Source of the DNA: Arabidopsis thaliana
Lineage: Eukaryota > Streptophyta > Magnoliopsida > Brassicales > Brassicaceae
NCBI RefSeq assembly: GCF_000001735.4
Contig: NC_003076.8
Span: 5,332,001 to 5,396,000, forward strand
Direction: 5' to 3'
Length of the DNA: 64,000 bases
This document shows, piece after piece, positions 12,154 through 23,235 of this stretch. The notes below the pieces were generated by a model that saw only the letters and a program-made list of their open reading frames with translations, did no database searches and was not told where the DNA came from. The position numbers were made by a program, and so were the translations under genes. The first letter of the stretch is position 1, and each line of letters opens with the position of its first letter.

Positions 12154-12506
12154 GGTTCAACGATGACTCGCGCCGGTGAAAATGGGTCTGAATTTAGAAT
12201 TTTCACTCTCAAATTCGCGCTTATCTATCTCCTCCCATCGATTTCATCGTCTTCACGCTAGCTGCAGACTCGAAAGAGAGACTATAGACTGGTGTGGTCT
12301 CGATTTTGTCTTAATAGAGGTCGCTCTAAACCGAGTAGAAACGAAATTGAATTCATCCAAACCATTTCAATTTCTATAAATCGAACCAAATCAAGTGAAA
12401 AACAATTCGGTTCTGGTTTTATTAAACTTACTCGAACCGAACCGAACCGATAACGTTCTTATATATCCTTGCCGGAGAGAGCCAAAGAAATCTTAGAGAT
12501 CAAACA
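12154..12506. promoter_or_regulatory. Shared intergenic region between divergent UCH1 and FRL1
   Basis: Only 353 bp separate the start codons of two oppositely transcribed genes, so a shared promoter region is likely. It contains repeated gaaccgaacc motifs near 12430-12450. I see no clear TATA box at a consistent position, and the short frame at 12176-12379 resembles no known protein. Confidence 0.5.
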
Positions 12507-13919
12507 ATGACGGCGAGTGAGACTATCGCCACCGCGATAAATCAGATTGATGAGAAGAAGGAAAAGCTAAAGAAAGCTTTCGACGATCTTCAAGCTCATC
12601 GCTCTCTCCTTTCACCGTCTTTCTCACTTTCCTGGTCTGAGATCGATTCTCACTTTTCCTCTCTCCAATCCTCCCTTGCTAGCCGTTTCCGCCTCCTCCA
12701 CTCTACATCTCCTTTGGAACATGATTCGTATAGAATCGACGCTTCTGATGCAGGGAAATCGTCGTCTTCGGAGGAGGTATCGGAGCAACCCGTTGTTGAG
12801 CCGGAGTTGAGAGCCTTGTGTGAGAAGATTGACGGAATTGGTTTGATTAAGTATTTGATTAGGATATGGGATGATGAAACTCCTCTCAATCAGGAAGTTT
12901 CTGCAGCGATTCGTTACTCTCCGGATACGGCGTCCATGGTGCTTGACGCGATTGAAGGTTCGAACTACACACCGTCATCATCGGGAAGATCATTCGATGT
13001 AAGGAGAGTTTTCGTTTTGTTAATGGAAGTTTTGATTGAGATCAATGCGAATATCACTGTTGATACGAGAAATAGAGCTAAGAAACTGGCTTACCATTGG
13101 AAATCTAAGGTTGGTGTCAAGCCTTTCGAGGCGTTAGTGTTTCTGCATTTGGTCGCAGCTTTTGAATTAGGATCAGAATTTGACACAGAGGAGCTTTCTG
13201 ATTACGTTTTCATGATCGCTAAGTATAAGCAAGCAACTTTGGTTTGTAACAAGATTGGTGTAGATAGGAAAAGAGTTGGGAAACTCATCAAGACTCTCTT
13301 GGATTCTGGTAAACCAATTTTAGCAGTCAAATTCATGTATGAGTGTGGGATGACTGATGAATTTGAGCCAATCCCTGTTTTGAAATCTTACATTAAGGAC
13401 TGTAGAGAAGCTGCTCTTAGAGTTTGCGTGGAAGATAACTACTCTCTCAAGTCGCAGAACGAAGCCTCTGATAAAGAAGTCAGTGCCTTGAAACCATTGA
13501 TCAAAATCATCAAAGATCAGAACCTTGAATCAGAGTTTACTCAGGAGAAAGTTGAGGAACGTGTAGAAGAGCTGGAGAAAAATAAGGCATTGAGGAAACG
13601 CAACACGACTAATCCTCCCAAGCAAGAGCCACAGCAAAAGGGGAAAAAGCGGACTAGAGACTGCAAAAATGGGTCACAAGTTCCAGTTCCGAGTCAGCAG
13701 CTACTTTCTAGACCAGAAGCTCTTCTTATGCCTGAGCATAGTCATCATGGCTTACAGTTGAACCCTTATGGTCTTATGACCTCAGCATTTTCTGGTGTTG
13801 TTGTGAACCCATTAACTGGGCTCTTTGGTTCAGGTGCAACTCCTCAATCTCTTTACTATGCTCAGCAAACTGGATATGTGTTGCCGCCTCAATACCACCC
13901 GCCTTATTATTCTCAGTAG
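12507..13919 (+). CDS. FRL1: FRIGIDA-like protein
   Basis: This is a single-exon 470-aa protein. The N-terminus (residues ~5-60) is a short coiled coil (AINQIDEKKEKLKKAFDDL), followed by a Ser-rich spacer. The FRIGIDA domain spans about residues 95-370, with signature stretches such as LRALCEKIDGIGLIKYL, FVLLMEVLIEINANI, EAALRVCVEDNY and EVSALKPLIKIIKDQNLES. The tail is basic, then Pro/Gln/Tyr-rich (KKRTRDCKNGSQ, then YYAQQTGYVLPPQY). Family members promote FLC expression and winter-annual behaviour, and some also act in seed development. The gene matches FRL1, which in many accessions works with FRIGIDA. The divergent neighbour is UCH1. Confidence 0.93.
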   Translation: MTASETIATAINQIDEKKEKLKKAFDDLQAHRSLLSPSFSLSWSEIDSHFSSLQSSLASRFRLLHSTSPLEHDSYRIDASDAGKSSSSEEVSEQPVVEPELRALCEKIDGIGLIKYLIRIWDDETPLNQEVSAAIRYSPDTASMVLDAIEGSNYTPSSSGRSFDVRRVFVLLMEVLIEINANITVDTRNRAKKLAYHWKSKVGVKPFEALVFLHLVAAFELGSEFDTEELSDYVFMIAKYKQATLVCNKIGVDRKRVGKLIKTLLDSGKPILAVKFMYECGMTDEFEPIPVLKSYIKDCREAALRVCVEDNYSLKSQNEASDKEVSALKPLIKIIKDQNLESEFTQEKVEERVEELEKNKALRKRNTTNPPKQEPQQKGKKRTRDCKNGSQVPVPSQQLLSRPEALLMPEHSHHGLQLNPYGLMTSAFSGVVVNPLTGLFGSGATPQSLYYAQQTGYVLPPQYHPPYYSQ

Positions 13920-14162
13920 CTAGCTGCATCTCGACAATAAGATCTTAATCTCCTCAATGTAAAATGTTATCTTTGTAGAATATTTGCCTTGATGGAAAGT
14001 AAAAAAATCATTCTAACTCTATGTCTGAGGAATCTCATTCTTTGTTTTTTTGGTTTATATAGAATAGTAGTGAATTTTTCTACAATATTGGATCATGTTT
14101 CCTACATTATAGATTCTTCGAAGAATTCGCCTACCCGCCCGTTGGCGTGTCTTCAAACCTCA

Positions 14163-14977
14163 TCACCTTCTATTTCTAGAGGTACCAGTAGCATATGCGC
14201 GAGGAACGAGGCTCTCGACGGGCACCTTAATAGCATCCTTTCTCATACCAATATCTGCAAATAGCTGAATAGCTTTGCTGCCGAAAGGACTAAGTTGCGC
14301 AAGCCACGCAGCTGCACTCACTGAGCTGGCTTGACCGCCCCTTCCCAACACATAGTCTTTTCCGACCAGCAAGCTTGTTTTACAATATATTGCAAAATCT
14401 TCACAATTGTTTTCCAAAGCATGGTAATCACCAAACCCATTCCGCAATAAGAGGTATTTGGCGCGGGAAATGACTTCATCGCAGGGATCCGAAGGTGCTA
14501 TAGTGCATGTGCCGCGTCGAGGTTTGGCGATAAATGCAGCTGGAGAGACACTGTACTCGAAAAGATAGATGTTTCCTCCGGCGAGAAAGCAGTCAAGGCA
14601 AGAAGAGATTACACCTTCGAGATTCAATTGCTCTTCACAATTAGAACAAGGATTGTCTCCTTTATGATTAGGGATGACACTAACGACGATCTTGTCCAAG
14701 AAGGTCCCAGTTCCAGTTTCTAGACCACCTCCACAAGTGAAATGAATGACTTTCTCATCGCCTATATATATTCCTGAGGATGAGCATCAAATATTTGATT
14801 ATCTTTGATGCAATCCGAAACAAAAAAAAAGTCACGTTATTGAGAGATAGAGACTGAACCGTGATGAGAGTAGATATAAGCGTTACGCCATGAATAGATG
14901 TGATCTCCTGGTTTAAGTTTATCTCTGGAGATTTGGTTTGAGATAAATCCTATCTTCTCCAGAAAGTGGGAATCCAT
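14163..14977 (-). CDS. LRAT/NC-domain (NlpC/P60-like) protein, copy 1
   Basis: The 242-aa protein is encoded by two exons, 14977-14860 and 14773-14163. The LRAT-like fold signature is clear. The N-terminal block is LKPGDHIYSWRNAYIYSHHG, followed by GDEKVIHFT with the His residues, and the later NCEDFAIYC holds the conserved catalytic Cys position. A CxxC pair (NPCSNCEEQL) and SCLDCFLAGG may bind metal. Mammalian LRAT-like relatives are acyltransferases, but the plant proteins are mostly uncharacterised, so a function is inferred only at fold level. The C-terminus (PRAYATGTSRNRR) differs from copy 2 at 23.2 kb and lacks its conserved VGAKQNILE end, so this copy's tail has been replaced or shifted. 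Confidence 0.85.
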
Positions 14978-15749
14978 TTTGATGACTATCTCTCTTCCTA
15001 GCTTTGTTATGGTTGTGATTTTATAACCAAAATTTAAAGTCAGCAGCCATATTGTTTTTTTACGTCTGTAGCTGAATGTTTCTTCTTTATTGGCTTTAGT
15101 AAAAGGAGTAGTGGTATTAAAATAAGAGAAAATTTGATTTCAGAGTCTTCCCATCTATCTTTGTCAACTTATATCCCCCCTGCACGAACTTTCTTCCCCT
15201 ACAAGGCAGGAGAAACAGTTATGTGAGTCTACGAAAGTTCCTTTGTCGAATATGTTACTTGTGATCAATATCCATACAGCATAACATAAAATATAGAGTT
15301 GGACAATTCAACAAAAGCAGCCGCAGATCCTCTACTTCACAACAACAACTAGGTAAGTTAGTTACTGATAGCTCAGAAAGAGCCAAGAAAGTGTCTTCGT
15401 CTTCTACGACGGCATATTCGTGGAAGCAGTTTCATCGATTCCGGCTCACTGAAGCGGCGTCACTCTTAAAACGAAACAACACCTCTGAAGCAGCATAAAC
15501 CAAAGAACTGCTGGTTTATTTAATCCAGCTGATGACTTTGGTTGGATTCTGTTATATTGTTCTTTCATAATCTAAAGAGTCTTGAAGAGTTCATTTCTTG
15601 GACAATTAATGTTACCAAAATTGTATTTCCATTTGATAAATAGTTAAAACACAGTTTTCACAATACAAAACAAAGCAGAAAAGCAAAATCTCTCTTACTC
15701 AACAACTAGTGATCAAACAAACATCAATAACGTCAATTAACTAGACTTG
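14978..15749. other. Intergenic; contains an ATG-less open frame at 15265-15498
   Basis: The + frame at 15265-15498 is open for 77 codons before TAA, without an ATG. It reads KSSRRSSTSQQQLGKL, then TTAYSWKQFHRFRLTEAA and SLLKRNNTSEAA. Its composition looks coding, but I recognise no family. A possible splice acceptor (catacag) lies at about 15274-15280. At 15661-15720 sits a sequence matching the 3' flank of the NC gene at 23161-23220. Confidence 0.35.
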
Positions 15750-15930
15750 TTCTTTTCCATGAGTTCAATAAGGAAAACGAGCCTTTCCACAGGAACCTAA
15801 TTAACATCGGATCTCATACCAATGTCGGAATGCAAACGATTCATACAATACTTACTATACCCACCAACCAACACCAGACCACCAACTTCCAGAAACGGGA
15901 ACTACATATCGAAGTGTCGAAGAAAACACA
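15750..15930 (-). pseudogene. NC-domain gene relic, C-terminal end only
   Basis: On the minus strand this resembles the C-terminal coding part of both intact NC genes: shared pieces include cctttccacag-aacc, cataccaatgtcgg and gggaactacatatc-aa-tgtcgaagaa. Only the last ~55 codons' worth is recognisable, with many small changes. The following 3' flank (gaaaagcaaaatct, then catcaaacatacataatgca at about 15931-16010) also matches the flank of the NC gene at 23.2 kb, so it is part of a duplicated segment. Confidence 0.6.
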
Positions 15931-16410
15931 GAAGCAGAAAAGCAAAATCTTTCTTTACTCAAACTAATTAGTCATCAAACATACATAATGCACATACTCG
16001 CCGAAAAAAACATACATAATGCAGATCGGTTTTTCTTGTTTTTGGGCATGTGTGCCGTATTAGGCAGTTTATGCCTTGTAAGATTTATAATTATGGGCCT
16101 GCGTGCTTTTGTTGGCGTCATGGACCTTGTAATTGTTTGGGTTTAATAGGAAAAAAGAGAGAAAGAAAAAATGTGCTAAGACCATCCTTATTCATGGGTT
16201 CTTAATAAAATTCTTAACATTTTTATATATAAAATAATAATTAAATATTAGGAGGCTCTTAATAAGTTAAGAGAATGTATCAAAAATCTCTTATTTAAGA
16301 GCCAATTTAACTTTTCTAAGAACTCTTTTCTATTTTTTATTCATATTTTATCTTATATAATATTTTAAGAATTTTTCTAAACTTTTTGAAAACCCATTGA
16401 TAATGATGCT
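15931..16410. other. Duplicated NC 3' flank, then AT-rich spacer
   Basis: The first ~80 bp repeats the NC-gene 3' flank. The rest (16180-16410) is AT-rich with repeated ttaagag/cttaata words and an attctta-type inverted composition. It may be a short non-autonomous element remnant, but no terminal repeats could be fixed. Confidence 0.35.
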
Positions 16411-16830
16411 CTAACACTTCTTGTTCTCCATTATGCATTGCTTGGCTCCTACAAGGCTACAACTACAACAAGCTCTTCCACAGAAACCTAGCAAGTATAT
16501 ATCATTTCTATCACCAATGTCGTAAAACAAGTGACTAATACAGTAGTTACCATATTCCGTCAAAGCCATATTACCAAAACCAGGAAGTGCATATCTAACT
16601 ATAGAAGAGATAACCTGGTTAGCAACCACCAGCTGCAGTCTGCAGACATCGGACTGGCTTGACCACTAGTCCACTACTTGTAAACTTGGTAACGATCGCT
16701 AAAAAAATAACCAAACCAGTTTTGCAATAAATTGCAAAATCTTCACAATATTTGTCTAAAAGATCATACGTACCCACTAAACTCATTTCTCCATAAGGGA
16801 AATTAAGACACTTGTTGTCACTTCCTCCAG
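16411..16830 (-). pseudogene. NC-domain gene relic, catalytic Cys region and C-terminus
   Basis: The minus strand encodes VANQVISSIVRYALPGFGN then LTEYGNYCISHLFYDIGDRN, close to VNQFISSTVKYVVPGIGG and LAEYGNYCIGRLFYDIGVRK of the intact NC gene at 23.2 kb. Further upstream (16690-16830) the counterparts of the NCEDFAIYCKTG and LLLQNGFGEYD blocks are present but damaged. The N-terminal HHG exon is missing. It is a truncated paralogue lying in the same orientation between NC copy 1 and the first AAE gene. Confidence 0.75.
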
Positions 16831-17254
16831 AATGAAGACATTTTTATACAGAGATGAGGTTAAGGATTGGAAGAAGTAATATTTACTCTCACAGAAATAT
16901 AGTAACATATGTTTTATGTAGGAAAGCGAAAGCTTGACAATTAGGGTTTAGGTTTTCTGTTTTCTCATTAAAACATTAAAGAATCTAATAAAATGAAACA
17001 CACTAAAAAAGATTCTTAAACATCTTACATAAGCTCATAGGCAATATATATTTTTAAGAATATTCCAATTTCCAAACAGCGTGAAAACAAATAAACCCCA
17101 AACCATTTTGTTACATATAAAGGAAACACATCCCGTATACAATAGATGGATTACAAATATAGATTAAGCCATTGTCCATTGGTACAACATATGCATTCCA
17201 TAAAATTAGAATCAATGTGATTCGTAATTTTGTGGAACGGTGAAAGAAAGACGT
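16831..17254. other. AT-rich spacer and 3' flank of the AAE6-like gene
   Basis: No open frame or RNA gene was recognised. The stretch should carry the 3' UTR and polyadenylation signals of the minus-strand acyl-activating gene. Confidence 0.4.
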
Positions 17255-18907
17255 TTAAGAAATTGTCTTATCACCCATCTTCTTTGCAATGTCCCTAAGC
17301 ACAAACTTCGTAACCTTTCCCGTCGAACTCTTAGGCAACTCATCCATAAACGACACCGTTTTAGGAACCATATACTTGGGCATCTTCTTTCTACAATACT
17401 CCATCAATTCCTCCTCCGTAGGTTTCCCACTAAACCCATTTTTCAAACTCACAAACGCACACGGTGTCTCTCCCCAAAACTCATCAGGTCTAGCCACCAC
17501 CGCCACTTCATTCACCGCCGGAATCGTGTACAACACCGTTTCAACCTCAACACTACTCACATTCTCACCTCCCGTTATAATTATATCTTTCGATCTATCT
17601 TTAATCTCTAGATAACCATCGGAATGAATCACACCAACATCTCCGGTGTAAAACCACCCGTTCTTTAAAGCTTTCTCTGTTCCGACCGGATCTTTTAAGT
17701 AACCGAGCATGACCGAGCTTCCTCTCATCACAATTTCTCCGACAGTTTCTCCATTTCTCTCAACGCTCAAACCCGATTCAGGATCCACCACGTCGATTTC
17801 AGTAAACCCGACGGTTCTCACTCCTTGCCGTGCCTTCAATCTCGCTCGATCGCTTGCCGGTAAATGATTCCATTTTGGCTTCCACGCGCACGAGACGATT
17901 ACACCGGCGGTTTCCGTTAATCCGTAACCGTGACTGATAACGAAACCAATTGATTCGGCTCGGAGGAGGACGGTAGCTGGAGGCGGAGAACCGGCGGTTA
18001 AGATGTTGACGGGATGGTTAAGAGGCTGAGATTCCTGAGTCGCGGATAACATGTTGAGCACCACCGGAGCTCCACACATGTGTGTGACGCCGTGATCACG
18101 GATCAGACGGTAGATTAACGGCGCGTCAAATTTACGCAAACAGACGTTAGTTCCTCCGACGGCGGCGATTCCCCATGGATTGGTCCAACCGTTAGAGTGA
18201 AATATCGGTAGAGTCCATAAGTAAACCGGATTTTTCGGTACGGCCCAATCAATTAGTGAATCAACTGACATTACGAAAATTCCTCTGTGGCAGTGTACCA
18301 CTCCTTTAGGAGCTGAAGTCGTACCGGAAGTGTAATTAAGCACAACCGGATCCCATTCGCTTTCGGGTCGGATCCATTTAAAACCCGGATCACCTCTTTC
18401 GATAAGATCATCGTAAGTGTAACTGAATTTTGAAAGATCAGCCACGTCAGCAACTCCTCCTTCCTCTTCTTTATCGGCGATGACGACGAGAATCGGCGGA
18501 TCAGTCGTCATCATCGAGACCGCTTCAACGGCGAGATCAACGGAGAAGACGTCGACGAAAAGAAGCTTAGATTCACAGTGACGGAGAAGAACAGAGACGG
18601 TGCGTGCGTCGAGGCGTGTGTTGATGTTGTTGAGGATTGCGCCGGACATGGGAACAGCAAACTGGAGCTCGTACATAGCCGGAGTATTGGGAGAGAGAAC
18701 AGAGACTACGTCAGACCTGCCGATTCCGATTGAAGACAGAGAAGACGCCACGCGGAGACAACGGAGGTTTGTTTCACGCCACGTGTAAACGGTGTTGCTG
18801 CCATAAACGATGGAGGTACAGTCACCGTAAACGGTGGCGGCTCTCTCTAAAAAACCTATCGGCGTCAACGGCGGCGAGTTTGCGGCGCATGGCTTCATTT
18901 CCTCCAT
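17255..18907 (-). CDS. AAE6: Acyl-activating enzyme (AMP-dependent synthetase/ligase), no PTS1
   Basis: This single-exon 550-aa protein belongs to the adenylate-forming superfamily and activates a carboxylic acid to acyl-AMP and then acyl-CoA. The seen motifs are the P-loop YTSGTTSAPKGVV, the AMP-binding GYGLTE, YTGDVG with IKDRSKDIIITGGENVSS as hinge, and the C-terminal lysine motif PKSSTGKVTKFVLR. It is clearly paralogous to the gene at 24.8 kb, and long tracts are identical. The C-terminus is GDKTIS, which is not a peroxisomal PTS1 tripeptide, unlike SRM in the paralogue. The substrate cannot be read from the sequence. The symbol follows gene order by memory. Confidence 0.9.
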   Translation of the reverse strand: MEEMKPCAANSPPLTPIGFLERAATVYGDCTSIVYGSNTVYTWRETNLRCLRVASSLSSIGIGRSDVVSVLSPNTPAMYELQFAVPMSGAILNNINTRLDARTVSVLLRHCESKLLFVDVFSVDLAVEAVSMMTTDPPILVVIADKEEEGGVADVADLSKFSYTYDDLIERGDPGFKWIRPESEWDPVVLNYTSGTTSAPKGVVHCHRGIFVMSVDSLIDWAVPKNPVYLWTLPIFHSNGWTNPWGIAAVGGTNVCLRKFDAPLIYRLIRDHGVTHMCGAPVVLNMLSATQESQPLNHPVNILTAGSPPPATVLLRAESIGFVISHGYGLTETAGVIVSCAWKPKWNHLPASDRARLKARQGVRTVGFTEIDVVDPESGLSVERNGETVGEIVMRGSSVMLGYLKDPVGTEKALKNGWFYTGDVGVIHSDGYLEIKDRSKDIIITGGENVSSVEVETVLYTIPAVNEVAVVARPDEFWGETPCAFVSLKNGFSGKPTEEELMEYCRKKMPKYMVPKTVSFMDELPKSSTGKVTKFVLRDIAKKMGDKTIS

Positions 18908-19856
18908 CTCTTCCTCCTAGTGGTAATCAAAGACTCTACTGTACTGTACTGTTCTTACTGTTTATTATATAATGACATTTTATTTCCAAGTGAACAATCC
19001 ACGTGATGAAAAATTTGTAAAACAATATTTTGGGTTTAGAAATTGAGAACAAATCTAAACCATTAGCTGGAAATTAATTATCTTCAGCTTCCACCACATT
19101 ATAATCATAGACATTTGTTACCTACCCTACACAACCACTAGCGTACTAAGTCTTAAACCAATGTTCGAAACTACTAAATATAATTAGATGTTGATTTATA
19201 ATGTATTGTTATTCGACACCACAACTTTCTTTGTTTGCTGATCGTCACTCAAAGTCACATTAATTGTAATCTTACTATTACGCCAATATAGATTGTTAAA
19301 CAAACAAACAAAAAAGTTTATAGAGAATAACCTTAAAATATCGCTTAATCTCGTTGCAATATTGTTTGGTGGATCTAAATGTCGTATGTGGTAATTTCAA
19401 TGTTAAAAACAAATATAATTGGCATATTATCTTTTATGTTGGTATGGTATTTTTCTACACTTTTATAACATGAAATGATTTTTCTTTAGATAATATTGTT
19501 AAACTTTGTAAAAGAAATAATGGTTGTAATATTGAAAATGATGTTAATATTTATGTACTATTCTCTTGTTAAACATTCATTTTAATTAGGCTATTCTTAA
19601 TTAAGTATAGTATGTGATGTTGTTATTAACATTTTTACGATACCAAGATATATTAATTTGTCATTTTTTCCGATATAAATTTGATCATTTGTATAGAATA
19701 TTTTAAATCTATATATTGAACTTAAATTTTAATGGAAATATTTCTTGGTTTAGTACGTACAGTATATATTATTTAGAGAATTTTTCTGATATCCATCTTT
19801 TAGTGACTAACTAATTTACTTCAAAGGTTTTGAATGAATTTTAAAATAATTTACTT

Positions 19857-19891
<35 letters not shown>

Positions 19892-20701
19892 GACTAAATT
19901 AATCTACTTTAAACCATCGTTAACTAACAGTTTTGGTCGAACTATTTTGACGAAAAAAAACTGAAGTAAAAAAGTTCCAAAATTGGTTACAAACGGATAA
20001 ATGGAAACCATAATTTCAACCAAACTCTACAGAATAAGAAAAAACAATTATGAAGTCAGAGATAAGAAAATTGAGAGATATTAAAAACAATTTACATTTT
20101 ATTTTTTTGTTAAATTTCATTTTCTTTAACCAATATAAATGTTTCAAAACTTTAGCTCCGAATAGTAACTGCGTTTTGCGCTATGGGAGAAATGCGGTGC
20201 GGTTCAAATAGTAATGAAAATACATAGATACATATGTATATGTAGAAATTTTGATAGGGTTACAGCACTGTTGTGATACGGTTTTGAGTGCGGTTTTAGT
20301 TACCTTTCACAGCCTTAATTGGTTCAGGGATCAACCGATCGTCCGCGTTCGCGTCGTGGGTCATGTGATGGTTTAGCCATTTCGAATTCCAAAGCACTCA
20401 CATGTTTTATCCCTTTTATTTATTACGGGATATGCTTTGCTACATTTTCCTCACGACACATTAATACATTATTAATGAGATTGGACTAGTGGCGGGTGCA
20501 AAATTATATGGGAAGGGGAAAGATTTTTTTGTTCTTTTTTTTTCAGCCACATTAAAATTATGAACATACACAACCACTTGAGTACTAGCTAATTCCAAAC
20601 CAATGTTCAAAAAAAACCCAAAAAAAAACCATTATAGACAAACTTAATAAATAGCGTTGGAGAGAGAGAATAAACATGAACATCTAAAAAGGGAAAGGAG
20701 A
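18908..20701. other. AT-rich intergenic region between divergent AAE6-like and WSD1-like genes
   Basis: About 1.8 kb without a supported gene, strongly AT-rich from 19140 to 20130. It holds an (AT)n microsatellite at 19859-19889. The last ~200 bp should contain the promoter and leader of the WSD1-like gene, and the first ~150 bp the AAE6-like promoter. Confidence 0.5.
19859..19889. repeat. (AT)n microsatellite
   Basis: About 15 uninterrupted AT dinucleotides, likely polymorphic between accessions. Confidence 0.95.
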
Positions 20702-22955
20702 ATGAAGAATGAGGAGGAGGAGCCGCTCAGCCCGATGGCTCGTGTATTCCAATCGCCGGACATAGACTTATGTGCCATCATCAACATTGGGTTCAAAACA
20801 AAAATTAATCCCGACGTTGTTCTTGATGCTTTGAAGCAAAATGTTTACAAGCATCCTCGTTTCTCCAGCAAACTGGTACCCTCCTATAAATATACCACAC
20901 ATTCTTTACATAGTTATTTTCCATCACTTATATGTGATGCATTCATACATGACATCATTTAGAATTACATATATATGTTTATGTACAGATGGATAAATTG
21001 ATTTTTTTTTAAAATGAATTATATGTTTGATATATAATTAATTTACCTGATCTCTACACAGTTTTGTCGGCGGCCGTGTTTTTGTAGATATATGTATAAA
21101 TTTTGCTTAAATCCTACTTGAGATTTGACATGATAGTGTTTTGGTCTCCATCTGTCTTATCTTAATAGTCTGAAAATGGTGAAAAATGGATCGAGACCGA
21201 AGTCAATGTAGAAGATCATGTAATCGTACCATACATAGATCCAGAAGATATATGTGAAGGTGGACAAAGCTTCGTCGATGATTATATCTCACGTCTCACA
21301 TTGATTCCTCTTGATAGATCAAGACCTTTGTGGGACATTCACATCCTTAATGTCAAAACCTCATATGCTGAAGCAGTCGGTGTAATAAGATTTAACCATG
21401 CGTTGGCAGATGGAATGTCCTTCATTTCCCTAGTTCTTGCATGTACCCATAAAACATCAAATCCTGACATGTTGTCTACTGCTATTCCTTCGGTGAAACG
21501 GCGAAGCACGGTGTCACATAGCCTAAAAAAAACCGGCTGGTTCTTAACGGCAATATTCACCATTGGTTCTACAATGAGACTAATTTGGAATACATTGGTA
21601 GATATGTTCTTGCTTTTTGCTACTATGTTGTTTCTGAAGGATACAAAAACACCACTAAAAGGCGGTGCGAATGTCAGGAGCAATCCAAAGACATTTTATC
21701 ACCGAAATATCTCTCTAGATGACATTAAACTTATCAAGAACGCTATGAACATGGTACGTTAATTGTGATTTATGTTCATAACTCACTTGAGGGTCATTTT
21801 CTCTTACCTTTTTAAAGGATATGTGCTTTATCTTCATATATTGCATATGGTGCTAGACTATCAACGATGTTCTACTCGGAATTACACAAGCTGCTCTTTC
21901 TAGCTATTTGAACCGACGATATGGTAAACATTAAACTCAATATATTTATATATGATGTATTATTAAGATCCTAACCAGAAGTGGATCAATATACAAAGAA
22001 AAGAATAAGCTTATATGATCAATCTATATCTAATTAATATGTTTCACACGCGTATCTTATTATTCTTGAAGAACACGAAAATAATAATGAGGAGGATGGA
22101 GTATTGACTTCATATACAAACAATCTTCCAGATCGAATACGATTTCGTGCAGGTTGTACGGTAAACCTAAGGTCAGACATCGGGTTCAAGGTTAGAAACA
22201 TACTCCTCAAATTATATAATTTGAGCTCTTTCTTATCAACAAACAATATTTATGTAACATATTATTTCTTTCTGTATAAATTAAGCCTTTGGCAGAAATG
22301 ATGGTCAAGGATTCAAAATGCAGATGGGGAAACTACTTTAGCTTTATTATTTTACCATTATCGATTAGTTTAGAAACCGATCCATTGGTTTATCTAAACA
22401 AATCCAAAGCTATGATGGCTCGAACGAAGCACTCTTATCAAGCAGCTCTAACGTATTTTCTTATCAAAATATCCCTAAAAGTGTTAGGAGCTAAGGTAAA
22501 CAAATTGAGTTTTGTTTGCATATTTGTGGACTATATATAACACTTTTCTTCAATTATAGGCAACGACATCATTATTCAATCAACACTTGATGAACATAAC
22601 GACATGTGTTTCAAACGTTATGGGTCCTATGGAAGAAATCAGTTTCAATGGCCATCCTGTCGCTTACATTTCTCCAAGCTCTTATGGACACTCACATGTA
22701 CGTCTTTTTGTGTTTGTTGCTCAATTTACTTTAAATGGTAAGCTTTTCTTTTTAATTGTTTCTTGTTTTTGTGCTTGATAGGCATTGTTGATACATTACA
22801 CAAGTTATGCTGGTGAAATGACAATTACTATAACGGTTGATCCTACTGTAATACCGGATCCTCACAAGATTTGTGATGATATGGAAGAATCACTGAAAAC
22901 AATGAAAGCTGTTCTCTGGGAAAGAGGGTTACTCAAAGAGGCCTATAAGGTCTAA
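20702..22955 (+). CDS. WSD1-like wax ester synthase / diacylglycerol O-acyltransferase
   Basis: The 488-aa protein is encoded by seven exons: 20702-20875, 21169-21753, 21857-21923, 22072-22190, 22286-22495, 22560-22697 and 22782-22955. The N-terminus has the family motif PLSPMARVFQSP. The acyltransferase motif reads FNHALADGMS, where relatives have HHxxxDG: the first His is Asn, while the second His and the Asp are retained. Later conserved blocks are SNVMGPMEEISFNGHPV and ALLIHYTSYAGEMTITITVD. A hydrophobic stretch near exon 2 (LIWNTLVDMFLLFATMLFL) is a likely membrane segment. Family members esterify fatty acyl-CoA with alcohols or diacylglycerol at the ER. The gene sits between two NC/AAE blocks on the opposite strand. 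The ATG is preceded in frame by a TTG-initiated stretch, so 20702 is the first ATG. Confidence 0.9.
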
Positions 22956-23235
22956 ATCCTTAATTAAAGACGAGATCTATTTTTCTTTGGTACTAAAGTG
23001 TTCTATAAGCTTTCAATATTTGTTTTGTAATATCAATTGAAGTCGGAATAAATTGATGGGTCAGTTACTCAGTTCAATTTTCTTGGAAACAAGAAATTTA
23101 TTTTAACTGTAATTTTTACTTTACAAATACTTAAAATACAGTTTCCACAATACAATGAAATCAGAAAAGCAAAATCACTCTCTCCATACTCAACAATTAG
23201 TCATCAAACATACATAATGCACAACAAAGTGCTAA

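Noticed and set aside
16031-16180. Possible non-autonomous transposon in the AT-rich spacer
   Set aside because: No terminal inverted repeat or target duplication could be fixed, so it is described only as a spacer.
17240-17611. Long + strand frames (123 and 108 aa) opposite the AAE6-like gene
   Set aside because: They are antisense shadows of the AAE coding sequence; the paralogue at 25.0 kb has similar shadows, as expected for a GC-rich reading frame.
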